In this document: positions 1 to 7,607 of the stretch, piece after piece
Numbering within the stretch: the stretch's first letter is position 1
Layout of the letters: each line of letters opens with the position of its first letter
From: Chloroflexota bacterium
GTDB lineage: Bacteria; Chloroflexota; Anaerolineae; Aggregatilineales; Phototrophicaceae
DNA: 64,000 bases
Direction: 5' to 3'
NCBI GenBank assembly: GCA_028873975.1
Contig: JAPPMO010000101.1
Coordinates: forward strand, 115,083-179,082
Program-made: the position numbers and the translations under genes
Notes under the pieces: generated by a model
The model's input: the letters and a program-made list of their open reading frames with translations, nothing else
The model's database searches: none
What the model was told of the DNA's origin: nothing

Positions 1-839
1 GTTATTTTCATCTGGATGTGATCAGAGATTATACGCAGCGCATTGGGTTGGCTCTAGGCATCAAGGGTCTGTTTAACATACAGTTTGCGGTCAAGGATGA
101 TGAAGTATACGTGCTGGAAGTGAATCCACGCTCCAGCCGGACGGTGCCTTTTATCAGCAAGGCTATTGGGCGTCCGCTAGCGCGCTATGCCGCGGAAATC
201 GCCGCAGGCAGAACGCTGCAAGGGATTGGATTCGTTTCGGAACCCGCTATAGACGGCTTTTTTGTTAAGGAAGCGGTATTTCCCTTTCAGAAGTTCCCGG
301 GGGTCGATACGCGTTTGGGACCGGAGATGCGCTCGACGGGAGAGGTGATGGGCCACGCATCGTCATTCGGTCACGCCTATGTTAAGGCGCAGGCGGCTGC
401 GGGCACACCCTTGCCGGTGGATGGCGTCGTGTTCATCAGCGTCAACGACTTTGACAAAGCGGTTGTCGCCAAGATTGCCAGAGACCTGTTTCAATTTGGC
501 TTTCGACTGCTTGCAACGGATGGCACCGCCAGGTGGCTAAACAGCCTGGGAATCGACGCCAAGCCCGTGAAGAAGCTGTCGCAAGGCGCGCCGAACGTAT
601 TGGACCTGATGCAAGCGGGCGGCGTCGATCTGGTGATCAACACCCCCAGGGGCGGCCAGGCGCACGAAGACGGCATCCGGATTCGCAGCCAGGCTTACGC
701 TTTGGGCGTAGCGATAATCACGACCATGAGCGCGGCGGCGGCTTCAGTGCAGGGCATTCGACGCCTGCGCGAAAGCCCGCTCAGCGTGCGTAGTTTGCAA
801 TCACATTACCGGGAAACCGGCATGACAAACGAGAATTGA
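1..839 (+). CDS. carB: Carbamoyl-phosphate synthase large subunit, C-terminal part (5' end outside window)
   Basis: The reading frame is open from the first bases of the window, so this is the 3' end of a longer gene; about 279 codons are visible out of roughly 1,070 normally. CarB makes carbamoyl phosphate from bicarbonate, ammonia (delivered by CarA) and two ATP for pyrimidine and arginine synthesis. The visible part starts in the second ATP-grasp domain (NIQFAV, then VLEVNPRSSRTVPF, a textbook CarB block). It ends with the allosteric MGS-like domain (ATDGTARWL, VINTPRGG). hpt follows 15 bp downstream on the same strand, so a nucleotide-metabolism operon is likely. The GTG at 18 is internal, not a true start. 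Confidence 0.96.
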   Translation, partial: YFHLDVIRDYTQRIGLALGIKGLFNIQFAVKDDEVYVLEVNPRSSRTVPFISKAIGRPLARYAAEIAAGRTLQGIGFVSEPAIDGFFVKEAVFPFQKFPGVDTRLGPEMRSTGEVMGHASSFGHAYVKAQAAAGTPLPVDGVVFISVNDFDKAVVAKIARDLFQFGFRLLATDGTARWLNSLGIDAKPVKKLSQGAPNVLDLMQAGGVDLVINTPRGGQAHEDGIRIRSQAYALGVAIITTMSAAAASVQGIRRLRESPLSVRSLQSHYRETGMTNEN

Positions 840-854
840 GAGGACGAACAACCA

Positions 855-1415
855 ATGGCGCCCGCATACAAAAGGTATCTCGAAGAGATTCTTATTGATG
901 AAGATCGCCTGCAAGCCCGAATCGCCGAACTGGGCAAGACGCTTAACCGCGATTATGCGGATTGCGAAGATCTGCTTCTGCTGTGCATTCTAAAGGGCGG
1001 CGTCATGTTCCTGACGGATCTTTCGCGCCATATCCAGGTCCCGCATATGATTGATTTCATGGCGGCCAGCAGCTATGGGGCGGGGGCCCGAAAGTCGGCC
1101 GGATCCGTACGCATCGATATGGATCTGAAAACCGATGTCCGGGGCAAACACGTCCTCGTTGTTGAGGACATCATTGATAGCGGGCATACCCTGAGTTTCG
1201 TCATAAAAACGCTCAAGAGCCGCGTTCCGGCCAGCTTAAAGCTGTGCGCCTTGCTCAACAAGCAGTCGCGCCGGGAAATCGAGATTGACGTCGATTATGT
1301 CGGTTTCGATATCGAAAACAAGTTCGTATTTGGATATGGGCTTGATCTGGATGAACGATTCCGCAACCTTCCCTTTGTCGGGGTGGCGCGGCAGGATGCC
1401 CCGCTAGATGAGTGA
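855..1415 (+). CDS. hpt: Hypoxanthine(-guanine) phosphoribosyltransferase
   Basis: A 186-residue protein of normal length for purine-salvage phosphoribosyltransferases, which join hypoxanthine or guanine to PRPP to give IMP or GMP in the cytosol. The PRPP-binding loop is clear at residues 103-112 (VEDIIDSGHT). The upstream LKGGV block (residues 46-50) and the later FVFGYGLDLDE segment also match the family. A purine-rich AGAGGA precedes the ATG. The last 8 bp overlap the next gene, suggesting translational coupling. Gram-positive-like genomes often place hpt next to tilS or ftsH; neither is here. Confidence 0.93.
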   Translation: MAPAYKRYLEEILIDEDRLQARIAELGKTLNRDYADCEDLLLLCILKGGVMFLTDLSRHIQVPHMIDFMAASSYGAGARKSAGSVRIDMDLKTDVRGKHVLVVEDIIDSGHTLSFVIKTLKSRVPASLKLCALLNKQSRREIEIDVDYVGFDIENKFVFGYGLDLDERFRNLPFVGVARQDAPLDE

Positions 1416-2871
1416 CGCTGGTCTCCTCCTGGAATGGAGCGAATTTGTATACGACTTGCAGCGCTTGCTTCGCGACAAGGGAGTCGCAACACCGCTATAC
1501 GTCGTGGGGGGCGCGGTACGCGACGCTTACAAGCGCGCGGAAATTACCGATGTCGATATCGCCGTAGACGGCGATGCTTTGAAGATCGCCAAGCAAGTTG
1601 CCGACTGGCTGGATGCCGACATTTATATCATGGATCGCGAGCGCGGCGTCGCGCGTGTCTTCGTCAAGCGCGGGTCGGAGGCGATTTTGCTCGATTTTGC
1701 TCGATTTCGCGGCGCGACCCTCTACGACGATCTCATTAAGCGCGACTTCACCGTGAATGCCTTGGCCGCCGACCTGCTCGGCGAGCTGTCAAATTTGATA
1801 GACATGCTTGGCGGCGAGCGCGACCTGCGCGAACGCGTGTTGCGCCGCTGTTCGCCAAATGCGATCAAAGAAGATCCTGTCCGCGCCCTGCGAGCCGTGC
1901 GGCAAAGCACCCAGTTGGGTTTGAAGATCCACCCGGCAACCTTGTCCGATGTTCGTCAGTTTGCCCCCGGTCTCGCTCAGATTTCGCCCGAAAGAATACG
2001 CGACGAGTTTTTTAAGTTGTTGGCTCTGGACAAGGCAGCGCGCGGGCTGCGCGTTTTGCAGCACCTGGGGATACTCCAGCGCATTTTCCCGGATCAGTTT
2101 GGCTTGAAGCAGGCGTCGGAGAAATCGCCGCAGCAGTCGGATGCCTGGTCTCGCAGCCTGCGCGTCACCGAGCGCATGTGCGCCATTTTGACCGCTGTTA
2201 GCGAGCGGCGCACAGACAACAGCGCAGCAGCCTTTGATCTCGGCATGCTTGTCATTCAACTTGATCGCTTTCGCGGGCAATTGCAGGGGCGCTTGAGCCG
2301 CAGCTATGGCAACGGGAGACGACATAAAGAATTGTTAGTTCTGGCCGCGCTCTTGAGCAACCTGGGCGCGCTGGATTCTTCAAGAGATGGAGAGCGCTTG
2401 TCCTTGTCGGCAAAAGCTGTTTCCGGATCTCTGCGGCTAACGCAGGAAGAGGGTCGTCATCTGTCGCTGGTCCTGTCCAAATATCGCGTCATACTCGATG
2501 AATCAGAGTGGCCGCCTTTGGCGCGCCATCGCTTCTGGTTTGGCTTGGGCGAAGCGGGGATTGACGCCATTTTCCTCGCGGCGGCGGACTATTTGGGCGG
2601 GCAAGGCGCGGAGATGAGACAAGCGGATTGGCTTGCTTTTGTCGACATCGCAATTGAGTTGCTGGATACCTGGTTCAACCAATATGAAGACGTCGTCAGT
2701 CCTCCGCCCCTGCTGGATGGCAATGATATTATGAAAACGCTCGGCATCAAAAGCGGACCGAGGATAGGCTGGCTTTTGAGCGCCTTGCGCGAGGCGCAGG
2801 TCCTCGGCACAGTGCGCAGCGTTCCCGAGGCGCGAGCGTTCGTCGCCCGCAGACAGTCTGAATCAAGCTAG
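1408..2871 (+). CDS. CCA tRNA nucleotidyltransferase / poly(A) polymerase family
   Basis: A 487-residue class II nucleotidyltransferase, the family that adds or repairs the 3' CCA of tRNAs (or, in some members, adds poly(A)). The nucleotidyltransferase signature is VGGAVRDA (33-40) followed by the DVD metal ligands (48-50). KRDFTVNALA (111-120) is the basic/neck motif, and ISPERIRDEF (192-201) is the ERxxxE-type helix. The C-terminal 280 residues are helical without a recognisable HD domain. It overlaps hpt by 8 bp. The tRNA-His gene in this window lacks an encoded CCA, consistent with the need for this enzyme. CCA-adding versus A-adding specificity cannot be decided from the sequence. Confidence 0.88.
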   Translation: MSDAGLLLEWSEFVYDLQRLLRDKGVATPLYVVGGAVRDAYKRAEITDVDIAVDGDALKIAKQVADWLDADIYIMDRERGVARVFVKRGSEAILLDFARFRGATLYDDLIKRDFTVNALAADLLGELSNLIDMLGGERDLRERVLRRCSPNAIKEDPVRALRAVRQSTQLGLKIHPATLSDVRQFAPGLAQISPERIRDEFFKLLALDKAARGLRVLQHLGILQRIFPDQFGLKQASEKSPQQSDAWSRSLRVTERMCAILTAVSERRTDNSAAAFDLGMLVIQLDRFRGQLQGRLSRSYGNGRRHKELLVLAALLSNLGALDSSRDGERLSLSAKAVSGSLRLTQEEGRHLSLVLSKYRVILDESEWPPLARHRFWFGLGEAGIDAIFLAAADYLGGQGAEMRQADWLAFVDIAIELLDTWFNQYEDVVSPPPLLDGNDIMKTLGIKSGPRIGWLLSALREAQVLGTVRSVPEARAFVARRQSESS

Positions 2872-2887
2872 GTCCGACTCGCCTTCA

Positions 2888-3478
2888 TCAATCAGCGCGC
2901 TCTTCGATTCCGTTCGCTGGGTTGGCGAACTCAAAAAACAGCAGCATCGTCCTTCCATAGACGCGCCGATCATATTCGAGCAAATAGCGCAAGCAAATAT
3001 CATCTTCAAGTTCACGCGGATCAAGCTGTACGATTACAAGCGAATCCGGGTGGTGCCAAGACGGGTTTCTGTCGAGGGCTTTTAACATTGCCAACCACTG
3101 GCCCCGGTATTGCGGCGGCGCAACGTAAATGAAATCAAATCGTCTTTCCGGCGGCCGCTTGATCACATGAAAAGCGTCGCGTTGCCGCAGGACCGCGCGC
3201 GCTTCGAGCCGCGTATGCTTGAGGTTTTCGCGAAGGGTCCTGAGCGCAGCGCGATGGCGGTCGACAAAGTGGACCTGTTCGGCGCCTCGGCTAAGCGCTT
3301 CGATGCCGACGCTGCCTGTGCCGGCAAACAAGTCGAGCATGCTCGCGCCCATGATGTCATCGCCGATGATGCTGAAGAGGGCTTCTTTGACCCGGTCCAT
3401 GATCGGGCGCGTGGTATCCCCGGGTACGGCTTTTAGCCGAGCGCCGCGGGCGCTGCCAGCGATGACGCGCAGAGACAT
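2888..3478 (-). CDS. rsmD: 16S rRNA (guanine(966)-N(2))-methyltransferase, RsmD family
   Basis: A 196-residue SAM-dependent methyltransferase that would modify the N2 of a guanine in the 30S decoding region. The N-terminus (RVIAGSARGARL) and TRPIMDRVKEALFSII are diagnostic for RsmD, and LDLFAGTGSVGIEALSRGA (48-66) is the SAM-binding motif I. The catalytic motif, usually (D/N)PP(Y/F), reads VAPPQY (119-124), so the polar first residue is Ala and the aromatic is shifted by one. It is convergent with the CCA-type gene, with only 16 bp between stop codons and no obvious terminator. Family assignment is firm; the exact target base is inferred. Confidence 0.9.
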   Translation of the reverse strand: MSLRVIAGSARGARLKAVPGDTTRPIMDRVKEALFSIIGDDIMGASMLDLFAGTGSVGIEALSRGAEQVHFVDRHRAALRTLRENLKHTRLEARAVLRQRDAFHVIKRPPERRFDFIYVAPPQYRGQWLAMLKALDRNPSWHHPDSLVIVQLDPRELEDDICLRYLLEYDRRVYGRTMLLFFEFANPANGIEERAD

Positions 3479-3590
3479 CAGACCGCCAGGTTTTCCATGA
3501 TATTGCGGGTGGTCTTACGCGGAAAGCGGCTGCTGTATCGCCGACCAGTCAAGGGAACGTTGAATGAAGCGCTTCTGCGTTTGCGCATGA

Positions 3591-3606
3591 CGGGGGCTAG
3601 CCCCCG
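3591..3606. other. Perfect 16-bp GC-rich palindrome over the stop of the small TPR gene
   Basis: CGGGGGCTAGCCCCCG is a perfect palindrome that can fold as a 6-bp stem with a CTAG tetraloop. It contains the TAG stop of the reverse-strand TPR gene. No T-run follows on either strand, so it is not a canonical intrinsic terminator. It may act as a transcript-end stabiliser. Confidence 0.5.
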
Positions 3607-3947
3607 ACGTCCTCGAGACGCTGCTTCAGCATGCGCGTTAGCATCATAAATCGGTCATCGTCGTTGGAATCCAGATCGTTGGCGCCGTGATGGCCCTCGA
3701 TGTGGGACGTCGTCTGCACGGCATCGAGAGCCTGCTGCGCGAAGTTCAGGGCTTTTTGGAAAGCGGCGGCTGAGGCGCTGTTATTTCCATCCGCTTTATG
3801 CGCCAGACCGAGGCCATAATACGCATCAACATTCTCGGGATTGGCGCTGATGACTTCTTCAAACAATCTGATCGCTTCGGAGTTATTGCCATCGCGATGA
3901 GCGCGCCATGCTCTGCCAACTCGTTCTGTCGTGGGTAGGGTAGACAT
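3597..3947 (-). CDS. Small TPR-repeat protein
   Basis: A 116-residue soluble protein with about two tetratricopeptide repeats (GRAWRAHRDGNNSEAIRLFE, then AYYGLGLAHKADGNNSASAA). These form helical hairpins used for protein contacts, so a partner-binding role is likely but the partner is unknown. The ATG at 3947 is preferred over an in-frame GTG 15 bp upstream because AGGAG sits 7 nt before the ATG and would lie inside the coding region if the GTG were used. The tail is acidic and ends close to a GC-rich palindrome. It sits upstream of rsmD on the same strand with a 118-bp gap. Confidence 0.8.
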   Translation of the reverse strand: MSTLPTTERVGRAWRAHRDGNNSEAIRLFEEVISANPENVDAYYGLGLAHKADGNNSASAAAFQKALNFAQQALDAVQTTSHIEGHHGANDLDSNDDDRFMMLTRMLKQRLEDVGG

Positions 3948-4102
3948 GTGAACTCCTATCACTGTATTGCTCGCCTATCGACATAGGGCATTTTTGCTTA
4001 AGCATATTCTACTTCATAATCATCGGTCTGTACCAATCGGCTTTGGCTTGGGTGTCATCTTGTCTTGCCGCTAAACTAGGCGAATGATATGCTATCGTCG
4101 AC

Positions 4103-4594
4103 ATGAGACTGAACAAGACAAGCCAATTGGCGATACGTTTTGCAGTTGAAGGAGACTTGAAGGGGGCGGCTCTCATTTGGAACGAGCGCGCGTCGTTATT
4201 ACAGCAGTCGGATGGTCTTCAGCCACTGACCCCGGAGCGGATTCTCGACTGGCAACGACAAGCCAGATCCTGGCTGACGAACGACGACTGCGGTTTCTTT
4301 GTAGGGGAGGCGAACAAGCGGATAAGCGGCTACATGGCGATCATGATCCGCGAGGGACCAGCCGGGCTGGGTCCGGCCGTCGTTGGGAAAGTGATTGATA
4401 TGGCTGTTGACCTGCATGTATCTCATCCCGGTCTCAGTAGCGCATTGTTGGATGAAGCGCGCAAATGGCTCAAGGCGCGCGATATTGCTTATTTGACCGT
4501 GGACGTACCGGCGCATTATCCCGTTGAAGAGGCTTTCTGGCGGGCGCAAGGCGCGCGTACACGATTTCATCAGAATTGGTTAGCTCTGTCTTAA
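4103..4594 (+). CDS. GNAT-like acetyltransferase, divergent
   Basis: A 163-residue protein with the layout of a GNAT N-acetyltransferase: an N-terminal helix-rich part, a central strand (CGFFVGEANKRISGYMAIM), VGKVIDMAVDLHVSHPGLSSALLDEA at about 95-120 in the acetyl-CoA-binding region, and a C-terminal YLTVDVPAHYP...AFWRAQGA segment. The usual Q/RxxGxG/A loop is degenerate (HPGLSSAL), so activity is uncertain. A second GNAT gene follows 79 bp downstream, suggesting an old tandem pair. Substrate unknown. Confidence 0.7.
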   Translation: MRLNKTSQLAIRFAVEGDLKGAALIWNERASLLQQSDGLQPLTPERILDWQRQARSWLTNDDCGFFVGEANKRISGYMAIMIREGPAGLGPAVVGKVIDMAVDLHVSHPGLSSALLDEARKWLKARDIAYLTVDVPAHYPVEEAFWRAQGARTRFHQNWLALS

Positions 4595-4678
4595 TAACCC
4601 CCTTGCTCAGGCAAGGAGAAGGCTTGTTATTTTGTGTGAGCGCGCTAGACCTTATCTCCGCCCCCGAGCGGCTGTGAT
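4595..4678 (+). repeat. Dispersed intergenic repeat R1, copy A
   Basis: One of five copies of a dispersed element (others at 28532, 36424, 36651 and 53241). It begins with a small stem-loop (CCTTGC-TCAG-GCAAGG, 4601-4616), continues AAGGCTTGTTATTTTGTGTG and ends with CGAGCGGCTGT. Copies A and B share the whole layout including the leading hairpin. This copy supplies the sequence right before the second GNAT gene and overlaps its GTG start. Confidence 0.8.
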
Positions 4679-5141
4679 ACGATTGGCGAATGAAGCCGAC
4701 GCGGATCGAATCGGCCGTTTGTGGTTGGAAATGGTGGAATACCATCAAGCCTTCGATGCGCTCACGTTCCGCGCGGCCGACAATGGGGCCGACTTGTACG
4801 CGCAGCGGATCCTGCAGCGCTTGTCCGATCCCTGGACTCGTATTCTGGTCGCCGAAGTTGACGGCGACATTGTCGCCTATGCGCTTGGATTGGTGGCCGA
4901 TATCACGACTGAGATGTTCCAGCCGCTGCGCAGCGGATTGCTGGCTGACATTTACGTCACGGCCGAACACCGCCGCCAGGGGCTGGGCCGAGAGCTGGTG
5001 ACAAAAATGTCAGACTGGTTTCAAACGCAGAAGGTAAGCCATTTTGAATGGCATGTCAGCGCGCGGAATCCAGCGGCGATTCAGTTTTGGAAGGCAATTG
5101 GCGGTAAAGCGACGATGCTGCGCATGCGCGCCGAGATTTGA
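4674..5141 (+). CDS. GNAT family N-acetyltransferase
   Basis: A 155-residue GNAT protein. Clear motif A is at LADIYVTAEHRRQGLGRELV, with the RRQGLG pyrophosphate-binding loop of acetyl-CoA. HVSARNPAAIQFWKAIGG is the usual C-terminal motif B. The frame stays open back to 4632, but those first 14 codons lie inside the dispersed repeat R1. The GTG at 4674, giving an IRLANEADAD start typical for the family, is therefore the better start. The stop is followed closely by the alaX ribosome site. Substrate unknown; small-molecule or protein amines are both possible. Confidence 0.85.
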   Translation: MIRLANEADADRIGRLWLEMVEYHQAFDALTFRAADNGADLYAQRILQRLSDPWTRILVAEVDGDIVAYALGLVADITTEMFQPLRSGLLADIYVTAEHRRQGLGRELVTKMSDWFQTQKVSHFEWHVSARNPAAIQFWKAIGGKATMLRMRAEI

Positions 5142-5152
5142 AGGAGTTGACA

Positions 5153-5860
5153 GTGACGGAAGAACTGTATTTGCGAGACAGTTATCTGCGGGAGTTTGAA
5201 GCCAAGGTCCTAGCGCATGATAGCGAGAGCAATGGCGTACAACTGGACAGGACCGCCTTTTATCCGGGCGGCGGCGGCCAGCCTTGCGACATCGGCAAGC
5301 TCTGCAACGGGCGGAACGAACACGATGTCCGCAAGGTAATGCGAGGGAACTTGCACATCATCAATGGCTCGCTGCCGCCCGTTGGCAGCGTCGTAAAAGG
5401 CGAGATTGATTGGGAGCGGCGCTACAAGCTGATGCGCACGCACACCGCGATGCATGTTTTGTGCGGCGTTGTATGGCGGGACTACCAAGCCAGTGTTACC
5501 GGCGGCAATATGGATATTCTCTCGGGCAGGATGGACTTCGAATTCGAAAGGCTGGCGCCGGAAGTCGTGGCGGAAATTGAAGAGAAGATCAATTTGGAAG
5601 TGGGCGCAGCCCGCGACGTCAAGATCCAGATATTGCCGCGCAGCGTCGCCTTTGAGATTCCCGATCTGATTCGCACCAAAATCAATTTGCTGCCGGAGGC
5701 TATCAAGAAAGTGCGTACGGTGGAAATCGTTGGACTGGATCTGCAGGCGGATGGCGGAACGCATGTTGCGAATACTTGCGAGGTCGGCTCTATAAAGATC
5801 AGCAAGTACAAGAGCAAAGGCGGCATCAACAAGCGGCTCTATGTGGAGATCGGCGGCTAA
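5153..5860 (+). CDS. alaX: Free-standing alanyl-tRNA editing protein, AlaX type
   Basis: A 235-residue protein matching the editing domain of alanyl-tRNA synthetase that occurs as a separate trans-editing enzyme, hydrolysing Ser- or Gly-charged tRNA-Ala. The zinc ligands are visible as HTAMH (HxxxH) near residue 97-101 and as THVANTCEVG near residue 200. DRTAFYPGGGGQPCD at the N-terminus is a hallmark of this domain. Its length suits the medium class (AlaX-M). The GTG at 5153 is chosen over an upstream TTG because AAGGAG lies 6 nt before it. It follows the GNAT gene by 11 bp and abuts the next gene through a TAATG junction. Confidence 0.9.
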   Translation: MTEELYLRDSYLREFEAKVLAHDSESNGVQLDRTAFYPGGGGQPCDIGKLCNGRNEHDVRKVMRGNLHIINGSLPPVGSVVKGEIDWERRYKLMRTHTAMHVLCGVVWRDYQASVTGGNMDILSGRMDFEFERLAPEVVAEIEEKINLEVGAARDVKIQILPRSVAFEIPDLIRTKINLLPEAIKKVRTVEIVGLDLQADGGTHVANTCEVGSIKISKYKSKGGINKRLYVEIGG

Positions 5861-6564
5861 TGCGCTATTTGCATCCGGTGCAGGCGCACGAAAGTTTTGT
5901 CGCCAGTGGAGATTACTCCTTCGCCAAAGATGGCCGAAGGCTGAGCAAGACAGAATCATGGACCATTCATGAGTTGGGCGATGGCAGCAAGTTCCTTCGT
6001 GTTGACAGTGACGCGCGCGAAGAAGAAGGCAAGTCGCTTCTGGCGGAGCTGTTGATCGGCCGCGACGACGAAGTAATTCGATTTGACCTTCGCTATGACA
6101 ATGATCAGTTTGAAGGCGGTATAAGGACATTGTCCGCTACCTACACCCTGGTTGACCGGGTCATGCAGGTTGGCTACCGCATGAATGGGGCGACGCGCAG
6201 CTATCTTGAACGAGAGATCGCGCCCGAGGTTTTGCTGGATATCCCGCTTCTGATCATGCGCGGGAGGACGCTCTTCGCGCTGTCAGAATGCCAGGGGAAA
6301 GCGGTCTCTGTTTTTGTGCCGATGTTTGAACATGCGCAATTGTTCCCCGGCGTAACGCGCGTCGTGGAATCGCCGGTGGAGCGCCTGGGCTGCGAGCGCC
6401 TGAGCTTGGGCAAGCGGGAAATCGCGACGCAGCGCTTCCGCTACGTCGATAAAGCGTCGTCCTATTGGGTGGACGAGCAGGGCATTGTCATCAAAAGAAT
6501 CAACGCATTCAAGCAGCATGAATTCACAGTAACTGTCAGCAATTATGCGCATCGTTCGTGCTAG
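5860..6564 (+). CDS. Conserved-looking protein of unknown function
   Basis: I do not recognise this 234-residue protein. It starts at an ATG sharing one base with the alaX stop (TAATG), which supports co-translation. It has no membrane segment or signal peptide. The pattern of alternating strands (TESWTIHEL, KFLRVDSDA, VIRFDLRYDN, QVGYRMNG) suggests a beta-rich fold of the antiparallel barrel or lipid-binding type, but no catalytic motif is evident. Its stop overlaps the possible GTG start of the downstream TPR gene. The position between a tRNA-editing enzyme and TPR membrane proteins gives no firm functional hint. Confidence 0.75.
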   Translation: MRYLHPVQAHESFVASGDYSFAKDGRRLSKTESWTIHELGDGSKFLRVDSDAREEEGKSLLAELLIGRDDEVIRFDLRYDNDQFEGGIRTLSATYTLVDRVMQVGYRMNGATRSYLEREIAPEVLLDIPLLIMRGRTLFALSECQGKAVSVFVPMFEHAQLFPGVTRVVESPVERLGCERLSLGKREIATQRFRYVDKASSYWVDEQGIVIKRINAFKQHEFTVTVSNYAHRSC

Positions 6565-7607
6565 CGGCGGCAAAGGCAAGCGTTCTCGGAAAGCAATGGC
6601 GAATGCTTAGACGCTTTCGAATTTTCCTCGGACCAGCCAGATTCAAGGCTTTTGTTGTCCTGCTTGGACTTACGGGTATTGCCAGTCTATTGCTGAATAC
6701 CCTGGCGGACAGGCTCGAATGGGCTACAGCAGCGCAGAGTTTACTGCTTGCTGTTTTTCTCGCCGGCGCGTCCTATCTGATTCTAAGCCGTTTAACGCGC
6801 CAGGAACGTCTTCGCTGGCTGGCTGTGATCCTGCCGGCGGTTTTGGCTATCGTCATTGCTTCGGCCATTCTGCCTCACCTAACCGGTCTGTTTGCAGGCG
6901 CCGGCATCGGCTGGATCGTGGCTGGAATCTTCGTATTTAACAGCACGGGGGGACCTCAGAATTACAAGCGCGCCGTGCGCGCCATGCGCAAGGGAGATTA
7001 TGCGGCTGCCATCAAGTCAATCACCGCGCAGATCAAGCTCGAACCTGCGCGAGGCGAGCATTATCGATTTCGGGCGGAACTCTATCGCTTGGCGGGAAAG
7101 CTTGAAGCCGCGAAGCAGGACTATCGCAGGATGATCAATTTGGAGGAGCAAACTGCGGTCGCATATAATGGCTTGGCGGAAGTGGAATTGCAGGGGGGGA
7201 ACTATCTGAAGGCTTTTGAGGCGGCGGAAACCGCATACGAAATGTCCCCGCAAGAGTGGGTAGCCGCCTACAACCTGGGCATGATCGAAGACCGCTTGGG
7301 ACGCAGTGAAGGTGCGATTGAACACCTGCGCTCCGCCCTGGCGCTAAAGATGCCTGATTCTCGACACCGGCTGCTTGCTCATCTATACTTATTAAGAGCC
7401 TATCTGCGGCTGGGCGATTCAGTTGCGGCGGCACAGGCTCTGGATGCGATGAGGAGAGAAAAATCCGGCTTGGAAGAGTGGCAGGTCATTATGAGCGCCG
7501 ATGAGGCGCATGCGCTGAGGGACGTGCTAAGCGAAGATATTGAATACGCCCGCGATCTGATTCAGGATGAAAAAGACCTGGAGACAACGCGGGTTGGAGG
7601 AGTGTGA
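6558..7607 (+). CDS. Membrane-anchored TPR protein 1
   Basis: A protein of about 349 residues (335 if the ATG at 6603 is the start). Residues 25-125 hold about four hydrophobic segments (FVVLLGLTGIASLLL, LLLAVFLAGASYLIL, and so on). Residues 130-330 carry TPR repeats, for example DYAAAIKSITAQIKLEP, KLEAAKQDYRRMI and EWVAAYNLGMIEDRLGRSEG. The TPR part is likely cytosolic and binds unknown partners. It is the first of three consecutive genes with the same design; its TGA overlaps the ATG of the next gene. The start is uncertain: GTG 6558 overlaps the previous gene, and ATG 6603 has only a weak GGAAAG upstream. Confidence 0.8.
   Translation: MLAAAKASVLGKQWRMLRRFRIFLGPARFKAFVVLLGLTGIASLLLNTLADRLEWATAAQSLLLAVFLAGASYLILSRLTRQERLRWLAVILPAVLAIVIASAILPHLTGLFAGAGIGWIVAGIFVFNSTGGPQNYKRAVRAMRKGDYAAAIKSITAQIKLEPARGEHYRFRAELYRLAGKLEAAKQDYRRMINLEEQTAVAYNGLAEVELQGGNYLKAFEAAETAYEMSPQEWVAAYNLGMIEDRLGRSEGAIEHLRSALALKMPDSRHRLLAHLYLLRAYLRLGDSVAAAQALDAMRREKSGLEEWQVIMSADEAHALRDVLSEDIEYARDLIQDEKDLETTRVGGV

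Noticed and set aside
5210-6130. Reverse-strand frame of 306 codons over alaX and the next gene
   Set aside because: It spans two well-supported forward genes joined by a TAATG junction; the product is of shadow type, with many His/Ala-rich stretches and no motif.
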